Shown here piece by piece: positions 1-8,982 of a DNA stretch of 64,000 nucleotides (positions are counted from its first letter, which is position 1; each line of letters starts with the position of its first letter). Position numbers and translations under genes: made by a program. Source of the DNA: Dehalococcoidales bacterium. GTDB taxonomy: Bacteria; Chloroflexota; Dehalococcoidia; Dehalococcoidales; UBA2162. Under the pieces are notes generated by a model. That model was given only the letters and a program-made list of their open reading frames with translations. It was not told the DNA's origin and ran no database searches. The stretch is from the NCBI GenBank assembly GCA_016932435.1, contig JAFGCW010000025.1:44330-108329 (forward strand), read 5' to 3'.

Positions 1-1052
1 CACGGGCAATACTTATCAAGAGCGAGTCCTATTTCGACCACTATGACATTGCCTTTCAGGAATGCTTCCAGGGTCTTGAAGGCTCTGCTGAAATCGAGGA
101 CAAGATACTCGAGTGGTTGAACAATCCTCTTAACGATGTATTGAACGACCTGAAGCTGAAGGAAGGCTCCGACCTGTACGACGGTCTCGGTCTGAGCGAG
201 TTGATCGAAGAGATGAAAAAGAGGATGGAAGAGCAGGATGAACAGCACGACGGTGGTGATAAATGGATAGGTCGTGGAGGAAAATCTCCGTTCGGTCATT
301 CCGGCGTCAATCCGATGGGTATCAGGATAGGCGGCGAATCGAAAGGCAGAGGCGCCATCCAGATAGCGTCCGAACGGCGATTCAAGAATTACCGCAGCGA
401 TCTCACCCTTGATATACGCCAGATAAAACTCGCTCTCAAAGGCCTCCGGCAACTCTCTCGTACCGGTCCTGAAGACGAACTCGACCTGGATGAGACCATC
501 CAGGCGACCGCCAACAATCTCGGCGATATCGAGTTAATATGGCGCCGCAGCCGGAAAAACGCTATAAAAGTCCTCCTTCTCATGGACGTGGGAGGTTCGA
601 TGGACCCGTTCGCCCAGACCTGCAGCCTGCTGTTTTCTGCCGCTCATTCAAGCAGTCACTTCAGAGATTTCCAGTACTACTACTTCCATAACTGCATCTA
701 CGATAACCTGTATAACAATATCGAGAGGTTCGATGGTATCAGTACCGCCCACCTGCTTGAAGTTATGGATTCCGATACCAAGCTGATTATCGTCGGTGAT
801 GCCCGGATGGGGACCTGGGAATTAACTGAAAAATACGGAGCGATAGACTACTACGAGCGTAATGAGCAACCGGGTATCTACTGGCTGAAACGCTTTTCGC
901 ATCACTTCAGCCACCGCGTATGGCTTAACCCGGATGACGAAAGAGTCTGGATTCACCCCACTGTCAGGGCTATCGGTCAGCTCTTCCCCATGTACCCTCT
1001 CACCATCGACGGTCTCGGGCAAGCCGTGAAAAAGTTGATAGTCAAGCGATAA
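1..1052 (+). CDS. VWA domain protein, CoxE-like (5' end outside window)
   Basis: The reading frame is open from base 3 of the window, so the gene starts upstream; the TTG at 117 is internal. The C-terminal half carries a von Willebrand A fold with a MIDAS-type motif DVGGSM. It is followed by a C-terminal region (SHRVWLNP, then MYPLTIDGL near the end) that I associate with CoxE-like proteins. In that family the VWA protein works with a MoxR-type AAA+ ATPase to mature or insert cofactors in a partner enzyme. The ATPase would be expected just upstream and cannot be seen here. The substrate is unknown. The end is a clear TAA at 1050-1052. Confidence 0.8.
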   Translation, partial: RAILIKSESYFDHYDIAFQECFQGLEGSAEIEDKILEWLNNPLNDVLNDLKLKEGSDLYDGLGLSELIEEMKKRMEEQDEQHDGGDKWIGRGGKSPFGHSGVNPMGIRIGGESKGRGAIQIASERRFKNYRSDLTLDIRQIKLALKGLRQLSRTGPEDELDLDETIQATANNLGDIELIWRRSRKNAIKVLLLMDVGGSMDPFAQTCSLLFSAAHSSSHFRDFQYYYFHNCIYDNLYNNIERFDGISTAHLLEVMDSDTKLIIVGDARMGTWELTEKYGAIDYYERNEQPGIYWLKRFSHHFSHRVWLNPDDERVWIHPTVRAIGQLFPMYPLTIDGLGQAVKKLIVKR

Positions 1053-1092
1053 AAAGATAAATCCTAATATCGAAATACTAAATCCTGAAGTA

Positions 1093-1132
1093 ATCCAAAT
1101 ACCAAAATATGAATATTTTATAATTTGGATTT
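1093..1132. repeat. AT-rich nested inverted repeat in intergenic region
   Basis: AATCCAAAT at 1093-1101 pairs with ATTTGGATT at 1124-1132. Inside it AAAATAT pairs with ATATTTT. The whole 1053-1172 gap is AT-rich and repetitive. It follows the VWA stop and could act as a transcription end, but it lacks GC pairs and a clean U tract. Confidence 0.5.
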
Positions 1133-1232
1133 TGATATTATTTAGAGCTTAGAAATCAACATTTATAATTAATTGCTTCAAGACCCGATTATCTCTTATA
1201 CTCTATTCCGAATTAACCAAAACTCTGATGGG

Positions 1233-1847
1233 ATGGATACCATGCCAAAATCTCAAGACCAAGAAAAAACAAGACTATTCACACTGGATGAAAATTTAAG
1301 AATCGAAGGACAATCTGTCCTTGAAAAATCCGGGATAGGTGAAATTATTAACAAAGCAGGTTTTCACCCGGTCGGCTCTTTCGTGATGAAGACCATAACC
1401 TGGCGGGATATGGACTTCGAGCGGTATGATGAAAATCCTTCCTGGGCATGGCACTGGGAACTTGGCAGAAAGCTGGCTGATATTGACTGGATATGGAGCC
1501 TGCACTGCAATGACTCGTACCGTGATCCGCGCACTCCTGATGATTACGGGTATTACTGGGGACTTCGCGTATCTGATCCGAACCAGGAAGGAAAAGATTT
1601 CTGGAAAATCGACCTCTGGACAGCCCGTCGTGAAGAGTTTGAAAAAAGTTCGCCGAAGCGTGAACTCTGGAATAGTCTGCTGACCGAGGAAAAACGATAT
1701 ATCATACTCTCTATCAAGGATACTCTCTGGACACATCCTCAGTACCGCCGGAATCTCCTGTCGGTACATATATACGAAGCAGTACTGGAAGTCGGTATAA
1801 CCAATAGAGATGATTTCTGGGAATGGTGGGAAACTCGGTACGGATAA
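1233..1847 (+). CDS. Putative nucleotidyltransferase-superfamily protein
   Basis: The protein is about 204 residues. The frame is open from a TTG at 1173, but ATGs at 1233 and 1242 are better starts because conservation-like sequence begins after them. I do not recognise a named family. The segment VGSFVMKTITWRDMDFE has the GS-x10-DxD shape of the nucleotidyltransferase fold. A later FWKIDLW could supply the third carboxylate, and the tail (SVHIYEAVLEVGI) resembles the C-terminal helix of aminoglycoside-adenylyltransferase-like proteins. The fold call is an inference from pattern. There is no signal peptide or membrane segment. It ends 5 bases before the convergent lipoprotein gene. Confidence 0.55.
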   Translation: MDTMPKSQDQEKTRLFTLDENLRIEGQSVLEKSGIGEIINKAGFHPVGSFVMKTITWRDMDFERYDENPSWAWHWELGRKLADIDWIWSLHCNDSYRDPRTPDDYGYYWGLRVSDPNQEGKDFWKIDLWTARREEFEKSSPKRELWNSLLTEEKRYIILSIKDTLWTHPQYRRNLLSVHIYEAVLEVGITNRDDFWEWWETRYG

Positions 1848-1852
1848 GGACC

Positions 1853-2932
1853 TTATCTCATAATGTAAACGTCCCTATCCCTTAATTCCTCTATTATTTC
1901 TTCTATCGATTTGGTGCTGAGAGGATTCCCTGACATCACGGAAAGATCTTTCAAGCCAGTACAGCCGAGAAGAGGTGACAGATCGGATATTTCGTTCGAT
2001 CGAAGGTCAAGTATTTCGAGATTCTCCATCGCCCCCAACGGTGAGATATCCGATATGAGGTTCGTACTCAGGTAGAGATTCTTCAGATTATTGAGTTCCG
2101 ATAGGGGATTGAGATCGGTAACTTCGTTTGCGTTCAGATTCAGTTCCTCAAGCCCGATCAGGGAAGCCAGTGGAGTTAGATCATGAACCTGGTTTGAAGT
2201 TCCCGGTACATCCTCGCTCCTGAACCAGCGGCCTGATGGTGGTATATGACCTAGTGCGAGTGTCTTTAAACCTATACACGATGCAAGCGGAGTAATATCC
2301 CATATTTCATTCCGTGCAAGAACCAGTGTCTCCAGCACATCCAGAGAACTGAGAGGAGAAATATCATTAATTTGATTCTGAGCTAAGTTAAGTTCGCCAA
2401 GGTATGTTAATTTCGAGAGTATCGAGATGTCCTTAATCGAATTTACAGACAAATCCAGAGATCTCAGGTTAGACAGTGAATCCAATGGTGAGATATCGTA
2501 AATCTGGTTACCACTCAAGGCAAGAGTTTCCAGGATACTCAGAGAGGCCAGTGGAGTAAGATCGTTAATCTGGTTGCGTGATAGTTGGAGAGTGTTGAGT
2601 GAAACTAATGATTCAAGAGGAGTCAGGTCGACTATCTGGTTATTGCTTAGATCCAGGATTATCAGGTTAATACAGTACTCCAGGCCGGATAGATCCATGA
2701 TCATACCGGCAGAACCTTCCAGCCCCTCTATTTCTTCCATATTCCCGTCCAGTATCGTTATCTCTTCCAGTTCCCACGGATAGATAATTCCTTGCGGTTT
2801 ATCGATAGCATCCCTGACCAGTTCTTCGAGATATGGATCTGTAAAACTGACACTCTTGCCGCCGCAAGCGGGAAGTACGGAAAATACCAATATTAAGCTG
2901 AAACAAAACAGAAACAGGCAGTACTTCTTCAT
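1853..2932 (-). CDS. Leucine-rich-repeat lipoprotein
   Basis: A 359-residue protein with a type II signal peptide (hydrophobic residues about 5-22, lipobox VLPAC, Cys23), so it is probably anchored outside the membrane. From about residue 75 to 340 there are around ten 22-residue internalin/SDS22-type leucine-rich repeats of the form LxxLxxLxLxxNxIxDISPL. One repeat is interrupted by an insertion of about 15 residues near the middle (GHIPPSGRWFRSEDVPG). Such domains usually bind protein partners; no enzymatic motif is present. It stands alone, convergent with the nucleotidyltransferase-like gene and divergent from the SDR gene. Confidence 0.9.
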   Translation of the reverse strand: MKKYCLFLFCFSLILVFSVLPACGGKSVSFTDPYLEELVRDAIDKPQGIIYPWELEEITILDGNMEEIEGLEGSAGMIMDLSGLEYCINLIILDLSNNQIVDLTPLESLVSLNTLQLSRNQINDLTPLASLSILETLALSGNQIYDISPLDSLSNLRSLDLSVNSIKDISILSKLTYLGELNLAQNQINDISPLSSLDVLETLVLARNEIWDITPLASCIGLKTLALGHIPPSGRWFRSEDVPGTSNQVHDLTPLASLIGLEELNLNANEVTDLNPLSELNNLKNLYLSTNLISDISPLGAMENLEILDLRSNEISDLSPLLGCTGLKDLSVMSGNPLSTKSIEEIIEELRDRDVYIMR

Positions 2933-3129
2933 AGTTTTCGAGTTTCGGTATCAGTATACCGTGCGACAAGTATAAATTGATGTGTCTGGAGTGTCAAGAA
3001 CGGTTTTTACAGATGTCAATAACGATGTCATATTAAGGTTTTAAGAAATACGTAGTGATTAATCTGTGTATATGATAGAATACCTTTTACCCGAAATAAT
3101 CCATATAAGAAAGCCGAAAGGAGATTAAC

Positions 3130-3873
3130 ATGGAACTAGGACTAAACGGAAAGGTGGCTCTGGTAACCGGGACCGGAAGCCAGATAGGGATGGGGAAAAA
3201 TATCGCGCTGAGTCTGGCGCAGGAAGGATGCGACATCATTTCAGCGGATATGGATATCGAAGGAGCTGAAAAAACTGCGGAAGAAGTAAAGGCACTCGGA
3301 AGAAAATGTCTAACTTATAAGTTAGACGTATCCAATCAGGCTGATGTCAATGAGATGGTAAAAATAGCCCTGGCAGAATTCGGCAGAATCGATATCCTGG
3401 TAAATACTGCCGGAGGAACTGCCCAGGCAGGCCCGATAATCCAGGCCCCGGAAGAAAAATGGGAGCGGGATATCAGGGTTAATTTCTTTGGCTCGATGTA
3501 CTGCGCAAAAGCAGTTCTCCCGGGCATGATGGAGCAAAAATACGGCAAGATCGTGAATTTCTCCACCGGCATTGCTCTCAACGGAATGCCGGGATCAAGT
3601 TCGTATGCAGGAGCGAAAGCCGCTATTATATCTTTCACAAAATGTCTGTCAATGGAAGCAGGCCCATCCAACATCAATGTCAACGCGCTTATGCCAAGTA
3701 TGGTAATGACCAACTTCGGCTCTCATGGCACAATGGACCCGAAGATGGCTGAAGGGATGGCTGAAAGACTGCCGCTGAGAAGACTCACTACAACCCAGGA
3801 TATAGCAAATCTTGTCACTTTCCTGGTATCCGAAGCATCCAGCGGAATCACCGGAAAGATAATAGAAATTTAG
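3130..3873 (+). CDS. SDR family NAD(P)-dependent oxidoreductase
   Basis: A 247-residue classical short-chain dehydrogenase. The N-terminal cofactor motif reads TGTGSQIGMGKNIA (TGxxxGxG type), NTAGG matches the NNAG motif, and the catalytic set is Ser in NFSTG with SSYAGAKAA (YxxxK). It probably interconverts a hydroxyl and a keto group on a small acid or ester. A good Shine-Dalgarno (AAAGGAG) precedes ATG 3130. A possible extended -10 (TGATAGAAT) lies at 3073-3081. It is first in a run of five co-directional enzymes, which suggests a common catabolic route. The substrate is not predictable from sequence. Confidence 0.9.
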   Translation: MELGLNGKVALVTGTGSQIGMGKNIALSLAQEGCDIISADMDIEGAEKTAEEVKALGRKCLTYKLDVSNQADVNEMVKIALAEFGRIDILVNTAGGTAQAGPIIQAPEEKWERDIRVNFFGSMYCAKAVLPGMMEQKYGKIVNFSTGIALNGMPGSSSYAGAKAAIISFTKCLSMEAGPSNINVNALMPSMVMTNFGSHGTMDPKMAEGMAERLPLRRLTTTQDIANLVTFLVSEASSGITGKIIEI

Positions 3874-3942
3874 ATATTCCTGTCATTGGGGAGTAAAACG
3901 ACGAAATAATTCGTGTACTCTTGCATTCCATTTTGATTTTAC

Positions 3943-3978
3943 TGAGGAATCTCTTACGGAATCGTAAGAGATTCCTCA
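3943..3978. repeat. Perfect 16-bp inverted repeat (intergenic hairpin)
   Basis: The arm at 3943-3958 pairs perfectly with 3963-3978 around the loop GAAT. It sits in the 250-base gap between the SDR and BKACE genes. No U run follows on either strand, so it is not a canonical terminator. It resembles a dispersed palindromic unit. The rest of the gap shows no gene. Confidence 0.75.
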
Positions 3979-4125
3979 CTTGGTAAGATTCCCTGAGATG
4001 AAGATATTCAATATAATGTGGACAATTCAGACCGGATATGATAAATATTTACCTACCTGCAATCAGGCCAACCATCTGAAATTACAATTATCGGAGTTGT
4101 CGAAAAATAACAAGGAGAGCGATGT

Positions 4126-5169
4126 ATGCAACAGACTATCGAAGAAATTATGAAAAAGCCACGTAAATCTCACTGGGAAGAGGATTTCCCAGTGATTTAC
4201 GAACCGCCGATACCAACAATGGATAAAAAACTGGTTATCGAGGCTGCAATTCCCGGGTGGCTTCCCCCGGACTGGTGGGAAGAAAGAGGGATTGAAGGTA
4301 TCCCTCCGGTAACTATCGAAGGTCAGGCAGAAGCAATAATCGAATGCGTAAAAGCCGGTGCAACCGTGATTCATACTCATCCCAGGGATCCCAATCCCGG
4401 ACCTCCCATGTTCGGAGCCGCCGGCAGCCGCCGCCATGCTGAACTTCTCAGCGAGATCATGGATATTGCCTATGAAGAGGTAGACTTCATCTCCGCCCAT
4501 CATAGCTGGACGATGGATCTCAGGAAAAGTCGCGACGTCGATTATATCTCAATGACCCAGGAATACCTGAATGTTGGGGAAGAAAAAGGTACCGGGCTGC
4601 GTGATGTCCAATCCGCCCTGATCATGACCGAAGCTGCCTATACCGATAAATGTGTTATGTCAACCGACGCCGCTATGGAAGGAGTTACCTTCTTTGAATC
4701 GAATGGAATTAAACCCATGTTCTCTATGCAGTCTTTCTCGTTCCCCAAGTTCAGGAGAGTACTTTTCGACAATGACCATGCCAAGACACGTCCCTATTGG
4801 ATAGCCATCCAGATGGGTAAGCACAATGACGATCAGATATGGTCTGATCCATGGTCATACATCCAGACAATAAATAACATCTCGATGTTCCGCGAAGCTT
4901 TTCCCGAAGATACTTTCTTCGCTCTCCACGCCGCAGGACGAAACTGGCTGCCCGTCGCCACTATCGGCATACTATATGGAATCGAGCTGATACGGGTCGG
5001 ACTGGAAGACCAGTTCTGGCTGTATCCACATCGCGATGATATTTCCAGGCACGCCTCGGATACTGTAAAAATGGTAGTCGACCTGGCGACAACCCTCGGC
5101 CGTGAAATTGCTACGGTCGAAGAAGCCAGGGAAAGAATCGGGATAGAATATAGACCACCCGAGAAATAA
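4126..5169 (+). CDS. BKACE family beta-keto acid cleavage enzyme (DUF849)
   Basis: A 347-residue protein of the family named for 3-keto-5-aminohexanoate cleavage enzyme. These enzymes are zinc-dependent and condense a beta-keto acid with acetyl-CoA, releasing acetoacetate and a new CoA ester. Family signatures visible are the metal-binding HTHPRDP motif near residue 85 and the C-terminal RVGLEDQFWLYP block. The N-terminus has about 30 extra residues before the KLVIEAAIPG strand. SD AAGGAG precedes ATG 4126. The neighbours (SDR, aldo/keto reductase, enolase superfamily, MmgE/PrpD) fit breakdown of a keto or hydroxy acid, but the acid itself cannot be named. Confidence 0.88.
   Translation: MQQTIEEIMKKPRKSHWEEDFPVIYEPPIPTMDKKLVIEAAIPGWLPPDWWEERGIEGIPPVTIEGQAEAIIECVKAGATVIHTHPRDPNPGPPMFGAAGSRRHAELLSEIMDIAYEEVDFISAHHSWTMDLRKSRDVDYISMTQEYLNVGEEKGTGLRDVQSALIMTEAAYTDKCVMSTDAAMEGVTFFESNGIKPMFSMQSFSFPKFRRVLFDNDHAKTRPYWIAIQMGKHNDDQIWSDPWSYIQTINNISMFREAFPEDTFFALHAAGRNWLPVATIGILYGIELIRVGLEDQFWLYPHRDDISRHASDTVKMVVDLATTLGREIATVEEARERIGIEYRPPEK
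4162..4201 (+). repeat. Hairpin inside the 5' end of the BKACE coding sequence
   Basis: Near the start of the BKACE gene, CGTAAATC-TC-ACTGGGAA pairs with TTCCCAGTG-ATTTACG across a short loop. That gives 16 base pairs with one 2-base bulge. It covers codons 13-26, the N-terminal extension that precedes the catalytic barrel. Confidence 0.75.
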
Positions 5170-5204
5170 CGCTGATATAATTATTAAAATTTTGGGAGAA
5201 TGAA

Positions 5205-6245
5205 ATGAGAAAAAGAAAATGCGGAGCGACCGACATTGAACTGTCTGTTATTGGACTGGGAAGCTGGCCGATGGGAGGAGACCATGGCGGTATGAGCTGG
5301 GGAGCGCAGGATGACCAGGCTTCCATAGATACGATCCAACACGCAATGGATAAGGGTATTAACTGGATAGATACCGCACCGGCCTACGGTCGGGGACATT
5401 CCGAAGAGGTAATCGGTAAAGCGATTAAGGGATCTTCCGTGAGACCTATTATCGTAACCAAGTGCGGTTCAACCTGGGACAAGGACAACAAGGCTACATT
5501 CGAACTACACGAAGCCAGTGTCAGAACTCAGTGTGAAGCAAGCTTGCAGAGAATGGGCATTGATACTATCGACCTCTACCTGGTTCACTGGCCTTTCCCC
5601 CTTGAAAACATGCTTGAAGGCTGGGAGACCTGCAGTAAGCTGGTCAAAGAAGGAAAGGTACGCTACATCGGAGTATCCAACTTCACCATCGAACAGATGG
5701 ATCAGCTTCAGCCAATCCATCCGGTAGCCTTCATGGAGCCCGGATATAGTATGATCGAACGCCGGATAGAAAGCGAGATACTCCCGTACTGTAAAGAACA
5801 CAACATGGGAGTGATTGTCTATAGCCCTCTCCAGCAGGGAATATTAACAGGAGCGATCAAAAGCGCTGATGAACTGGATGATATCGACTTTCGCCGTAAT
5901 AACCCCCATTTCACCGAACCTGAACTAAGTCTGAACCTGAAACTGGTTGACGGGCTACGGCCTATTGCGCAGAAACACGGCAGGAGTGTCGCGCAGGTCG
6001 CCTTAGCCTGGGTATTACGAAAACAGGAAGTCACTTCCGCTCTTAATGGTGCCAGGGCTATCTCAGAAATGGAAGACAGCATTCTTGCCGGAGATTTCGA
6101 ACTTTCCGATGGCGAGATATCTACCATAGACAGATTACTGGACACACGCCAGAAACTGCTTCCACCCCCTCCACCCCCTCCTGCTGGCGGCGGGCCCGGT
6201 GGACCTCCAGGTGCTCCAGGCGGTGGACCTCCCGGCAGACCTTAG
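5205..6245 (+). CDS. Aldo/keto reductase with Pro/Gly-rich tail
   Basis: A 346-residue member of the aldo/keto reductase superfamily, an NAD(P)H-dependent TIM-barrel carbonyl reductase. The catalytic tetrad is visible: Asp in NWIDTAPAYG, Tyr of the same motif, Lys in VTKCG and His in LVHWPFP. GVSNF is also present. The oddity is the last 30 or so residues after LLDTRQK: seven prolines, then repeated GGGPGGPPG units. This low-complexity tail is not part of the family fold. SD TGGGAGA lies before ATG 5205. It sits 35 bases after BKACE and 29 before the enolase-superfamily gene, so co-transcription is likely. Confidence 0.92.
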   Translation: MRKRKCGATDIELSVIGLGSWPMGGDHGGMSWGAQDDQASIDTIQHAMDKGINWIDTAPAYGRGHSEEVIGKAIKGSSVRPIIVTKCGSTWDKDNKATFELHEASVRTQCEASLQRMGIDTIDLYLVHWPFPLENMLEGWETCSKLVKEGKVRYIGVSNFTIEQMDQLQPIHPVAFMEPGYSMIERRIESEILPYCKEHNMGVIVYSPLQQGILTGAIKSADELDDIDFRRNNPHFTEPELSLNLKLVDGLRPIAQKHGRSVAQVALAWVLRKQEVTSALNGARAISEMEDSILAGDFELSDGEISTIDRLLDTRQKLLPPPPPPPAGGGPGGPPGAPGGGPPGRP

Positions 6246-6274
6246 GTTTTAACGATATATTAACGGAGGAAACG

Positions 6275-7408
6275 ATGAAAATCACCAAGGTAGAAGCTAT
6301 TCCGTGTACCATACCAAGGAAGGGTGGCGGCATGGGCTCCAATGTCGTCCTGGTAAAAATCCATACCGATGAGGGAATCATCGGAGCAGCCGACGGAGGA
6401 ACCTGTGCACAGGATAGCGTCATGCTTGCTATCAAGCAGTGGGAACCTGTACTCATCGGGGCGAATCCTATGGATATCGGGCTTATTGTGAATAATATGC
6501 TCAGGTCGTTCACCCATAACGGCGCGGCGATGGGAATTATTGACTTCGCTTTATATGATATAGTCGGAAAAGCTTTGAACATGCCTGTCTACCAGTATCT
6601 CGGCGGTAAAGCCTGTGAGAAGCTGGGAATAGGTATGATGATCTCTCATGGCACCTCCCTCGAGAGAGCTAAAATAGCCGAGAAAGTCGTTGATAACGGC
6701 ATCACAAACATTGTCTGCAAGGTAGGGCCCGGATGGGGTACTACGGTCTTCGATGATATCGCCAATATAAAAGCGATCCGCGATGCCGTCGGTTATGAAG
6801 TCCTTCTTGGCGTAGATGCTAATGGTGGACTCGATTATTCGACAGCGCTTGACCTGGCACTCAGACTTGAAGAGTTTAAGCTGTATAAAGTAGAACAACC
6901 CGTACCGACCTGGGACTATGATGGACTGAAAAGACTACGGAATAAACTCCATACACCGGTATGGGCACACGAATCGGCAATAGAAATCCACGGATTGCTT
7001 GAGTGTATAAAGAAAGACGCCACTGACGGCGCCTGCATCAAGGTTGTCTGGACCGGTGGAATATACCAGTCCAGGAAATGGGCAGCCATCGCTGAAGCAG
7101 CCAACCTGGCTATTACCTGCGGTTCGATGGTCGGTTCAGGCTACGAAGCCGCTGCACAGGCACACTTCCTGGCAGCCGATCCATGGATGAACAAGTTCGC
7201 TCATGCTAACCTTGGCCCCCCACTGCTTCATAACCAGTGGGATACGACCAATCCGCCGATCACAGACGACCTGTCCAAGAACCCACCGGTGTTCAAAGAC
7301 GGATACTTCTATCCGCCCGACGGACCCGGTCTGGGGTTGGAATTGAATGACGAGGTAATCCCCAAACTAATCACAGAGGGCAAGGCACCTATATCCTACG
7401 GAGATTAA
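6275..7408 (+). CDS. Mandelate racemase/enolase superfamily enzyme
   Basis: A 377-residue enolase-superfamily protein with the N-terminal capping domain (MKITKVEAIPCT) and a barrel. Metal ligands are visible as Asp in LLGVDANGG, Glu in YKVEQPVP and Glu in VWAHESA. A barrel lysine occurs in IKVVWTGGI, as in the muconate-lactonizing and dipeptide-epimerase branch. The usual KxK on strand 2 reads VCKVG, with only one lysine. Members abstract a proton alpha to a carboxylate, giving dehydration, racemisation or cycloisomerisation. In this operon a sugar-acid or hydroxy-acid dehydratase role is plausible but unproven. SD GGAGG precedes the ATG. Confidence 0.88.
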   Translation: MKITKVEAIPCTIPRKGGGMGSNVVLVKIHTDEGIIGAADGGTCAQDSVMLAIKQWEPVLIGANPMDIGLIVNNMLRSFTHNGAAMGIIDFALYDIVGKALNMPVYQYLGGKACEKLGIGMMISHGTSLERAKIAEKVVDNGITNIVCKVGPGWGTTVFDDIANIKAIRDAVGYEVLLGVDANGGLDYSTALDLALRLEEFKLYKVEQPVPTWDYDGLKRLRNKLHTPVWAHESAIEIHGLLECIKKDATDGACIKVVWTGGIYQSRKWAAIAEAANLAITCGSMVGSGYEAAAQAHFLAADPWMNKFAHANLGPPLLHNQWDTTNPPITDDLSKNPPVFKDGYFYPPDGPGLGLELNDEVIPKLITEGKAPISYGD

Positions 7409-7438
7409 AACTTAGTTTTCCTTAACAGGAAAATAAAG

Positions 7439-7481
7439 AATCCTGTGTCCCCCTTTCGATAAAGGGGGACACAGAGGGATT
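7439..7481. repeat. Palindromic intergenic repeat
   Basis: The arm at 7443-7456 (CTGTGTCCCCCTTT) pairs perfectly with 7461-7474 around CGAT, flanked by AATCC/GGATT. It lies in the enolase-MmgE gap. Read on the minus strand it encodes the PPLSKGG-like string that I associate with dispersed palindromic repeats in many bacteria. Confidence 0.7.
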
Positions 7482-7537
7482 TTACTAATCCTCTGTCCCG
7501 TTATCCTTGTAAATAGAGAGAGCACAGGAGGAATACG

Positions 7538-8968
7538 ATGAGTGAGATCACACGCGGACTGGCAGAATTCGCTGTTAATACCAGGTACGAAGACCTGCCT
7601 CCCCGCATCATCAAGGAAACGAAGCGTATACTTATGGAACACATAGGATGCGCCCTGGGAGGGCTGACCACCGATAAAGGGAAAATGAACGCGGCTATAG
7701 GACGGCGTTACGGCGGTCCTCCTGAAGCATCGATAATTGGCACGAATGATATAGTCTCCTGTAACAGCGCCGCCCTGGCAAACGGCGAGTTGATGATAAC
7801 GCTGGATTATAGCGATATCATCGCCGGTGGTCATGACGGCACTTATGTAATTCCTTCTGTCCTGGCAATGGCTGAAATGAATATGGTTTCAGGTAAAGAC
7901 CTGATCCTGTCAACCGCGATAGGTCTTGAAGTCTCGGCAAGACTCGCCCGGGCTGTCGGCAGGCATAATATCACCGTCGAGGATATCCAGCGCCAGAGAC
8001 AGGGGAAGATGGGTATCACGGGAAATGCTTACTCTAACTTCGGGGCTGCCGCCGGAGCGGCAAGACTCATGGGAATGGACGTTGATACGACATACCATGC
8101 CCTCGGTATAGCCGGACACCTCTGCATGGTCCTCTCCTACGGCAGGTGGGGTGCCGACGGTCATAACTACATGGCTAAGTACGCGGTACCTGGCTGGCAG
8201 AGTACAGGAGCCGTTACCGCGGTCCTGCTTGCCGAAATGGGATACACCGGTGATCTTACGGTACTGGACAATCCGGAACGCGGTTTTACGTTCTTCACCG
8301 GTTACCCGAACTGGTATCCCGAGGAGATAACGAAAAACCTGGGTAAAGACTGGTGCTTCGATTTCCGCCTGCACTATAAACCGTACCCCTGCTGCGGAGT
8401 ATTTCACTCCGGGTTGGACTGTGTCTATGACATCATCGAACCGAATAATATTAAAGCCGAAGAAATAGAGAGTGTGACGGTATACGGCCGGGGTATGATG
8501 GGACCTCTGGATGAAAATGGTAAACCGGTGGCGAAAGTTCCTTCAAGCATTTCCGCCGCACAGTTCAATATGCCGTATAACATATCGGTTGCCTGCCATC
8601 GAATTACTCGCGGGGTAGAGTGGGTAGATCCGGAAACCATAAACAATCCGGATATTATCAATTTCATGCCGAAGGTATCCATAAAGCCGAATCCTGATTA
8701 TGACAAGATCATGGCTGAGGACCCTTTGTCCGCATTAAGCAAGGTGGATATCGTTGCACGCGGTCAGACTTTTACCGTGGAAAGGCAGTACCGTAAAGGC
8801 ACTACCGGTACCGAAGCCAGTGCGACAGATGATGATATCATCGGGAAGTTCAAACACAACGCCGAGAGGATTCTGACAAAGCACCAGATTGGAAATGCCG
8901 TCGACGCCCTCACCGACGTCGAAAACCTTGAGGATGTCACAGAACTGATTGACTACGTGACAGTCTAG
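7538..8968 (+). CDS. MmgE/PrpD family protein
   Basis: A 476-residue protein spanning the full MmgE/PrpD fold, the family of 2-methylcitrate dehydratase, cis-aconitate decarboxylase and iminodisuccinate epimerase. Family features include the all-helical N-terminal half (LAEFAVNTRYEDLPPRII, ANGELMITLDYSD), the central PGWQSTGA segment and the RLHYKPYPCCGVFHSGLD block. The usual start of that block is KPYPxC. The enzyme probably acts on a polycarboxylate or hydroxy acid. SD CAGGAGG precedes ATG 7538. It is the last gene of the catabolic cluster, followed by a strong terminator. Confidence 0.9.
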   Translation: MSEITRGLAEFAVNTRYEDLPPRIIKETKRILMEHIGCALGGLTTDKGKMNAAIGRRYGGPPEASIIGTNDIVSCNSAALANGELMITLDYSDIIAGGHDGTYVIPSVLAMAEMNMVSGKDLILSTAIGLEVSARLARAVGRHNITVEDIQRQRQGKMGITGNAYSNFGAAAGAARLMGMDVDTTYHALGIAGHLCMVLSYGRWGADGHNYMAKYAVPGWQSTGAVTAVLLAEMGYTGDLTVLDNPERGFTFFTGYPNWYPEEITKNLGKDWCFDFRLHYKPYPCCGVFHSGLDCVYDIIEPNNIKAEEIESVTVYGRGMMGPLDENGKPVAKVPSSISAAQFNMPYNISVACHRITRGVEWVDPETINNPDIINFMPKVSIKPNPDYDKIMAEDPLSALSKVDIVARGQTFTVERQYRKGTTGTEASATDDDIIGKFKHNAERILTKHQIGNAVDALTDVENLEDVTELIDYVTV

Positions 8969-8982
8969 GACAGTTGCTTCAT

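Noticed and set aside
7412..7834. 140-residue minus-strand ORF before MmgE/PrpD
   Set aside because: It is antisense to the MmgE/PrpD gene and its end is the translated palindromic repeat (PPLSKGG type).
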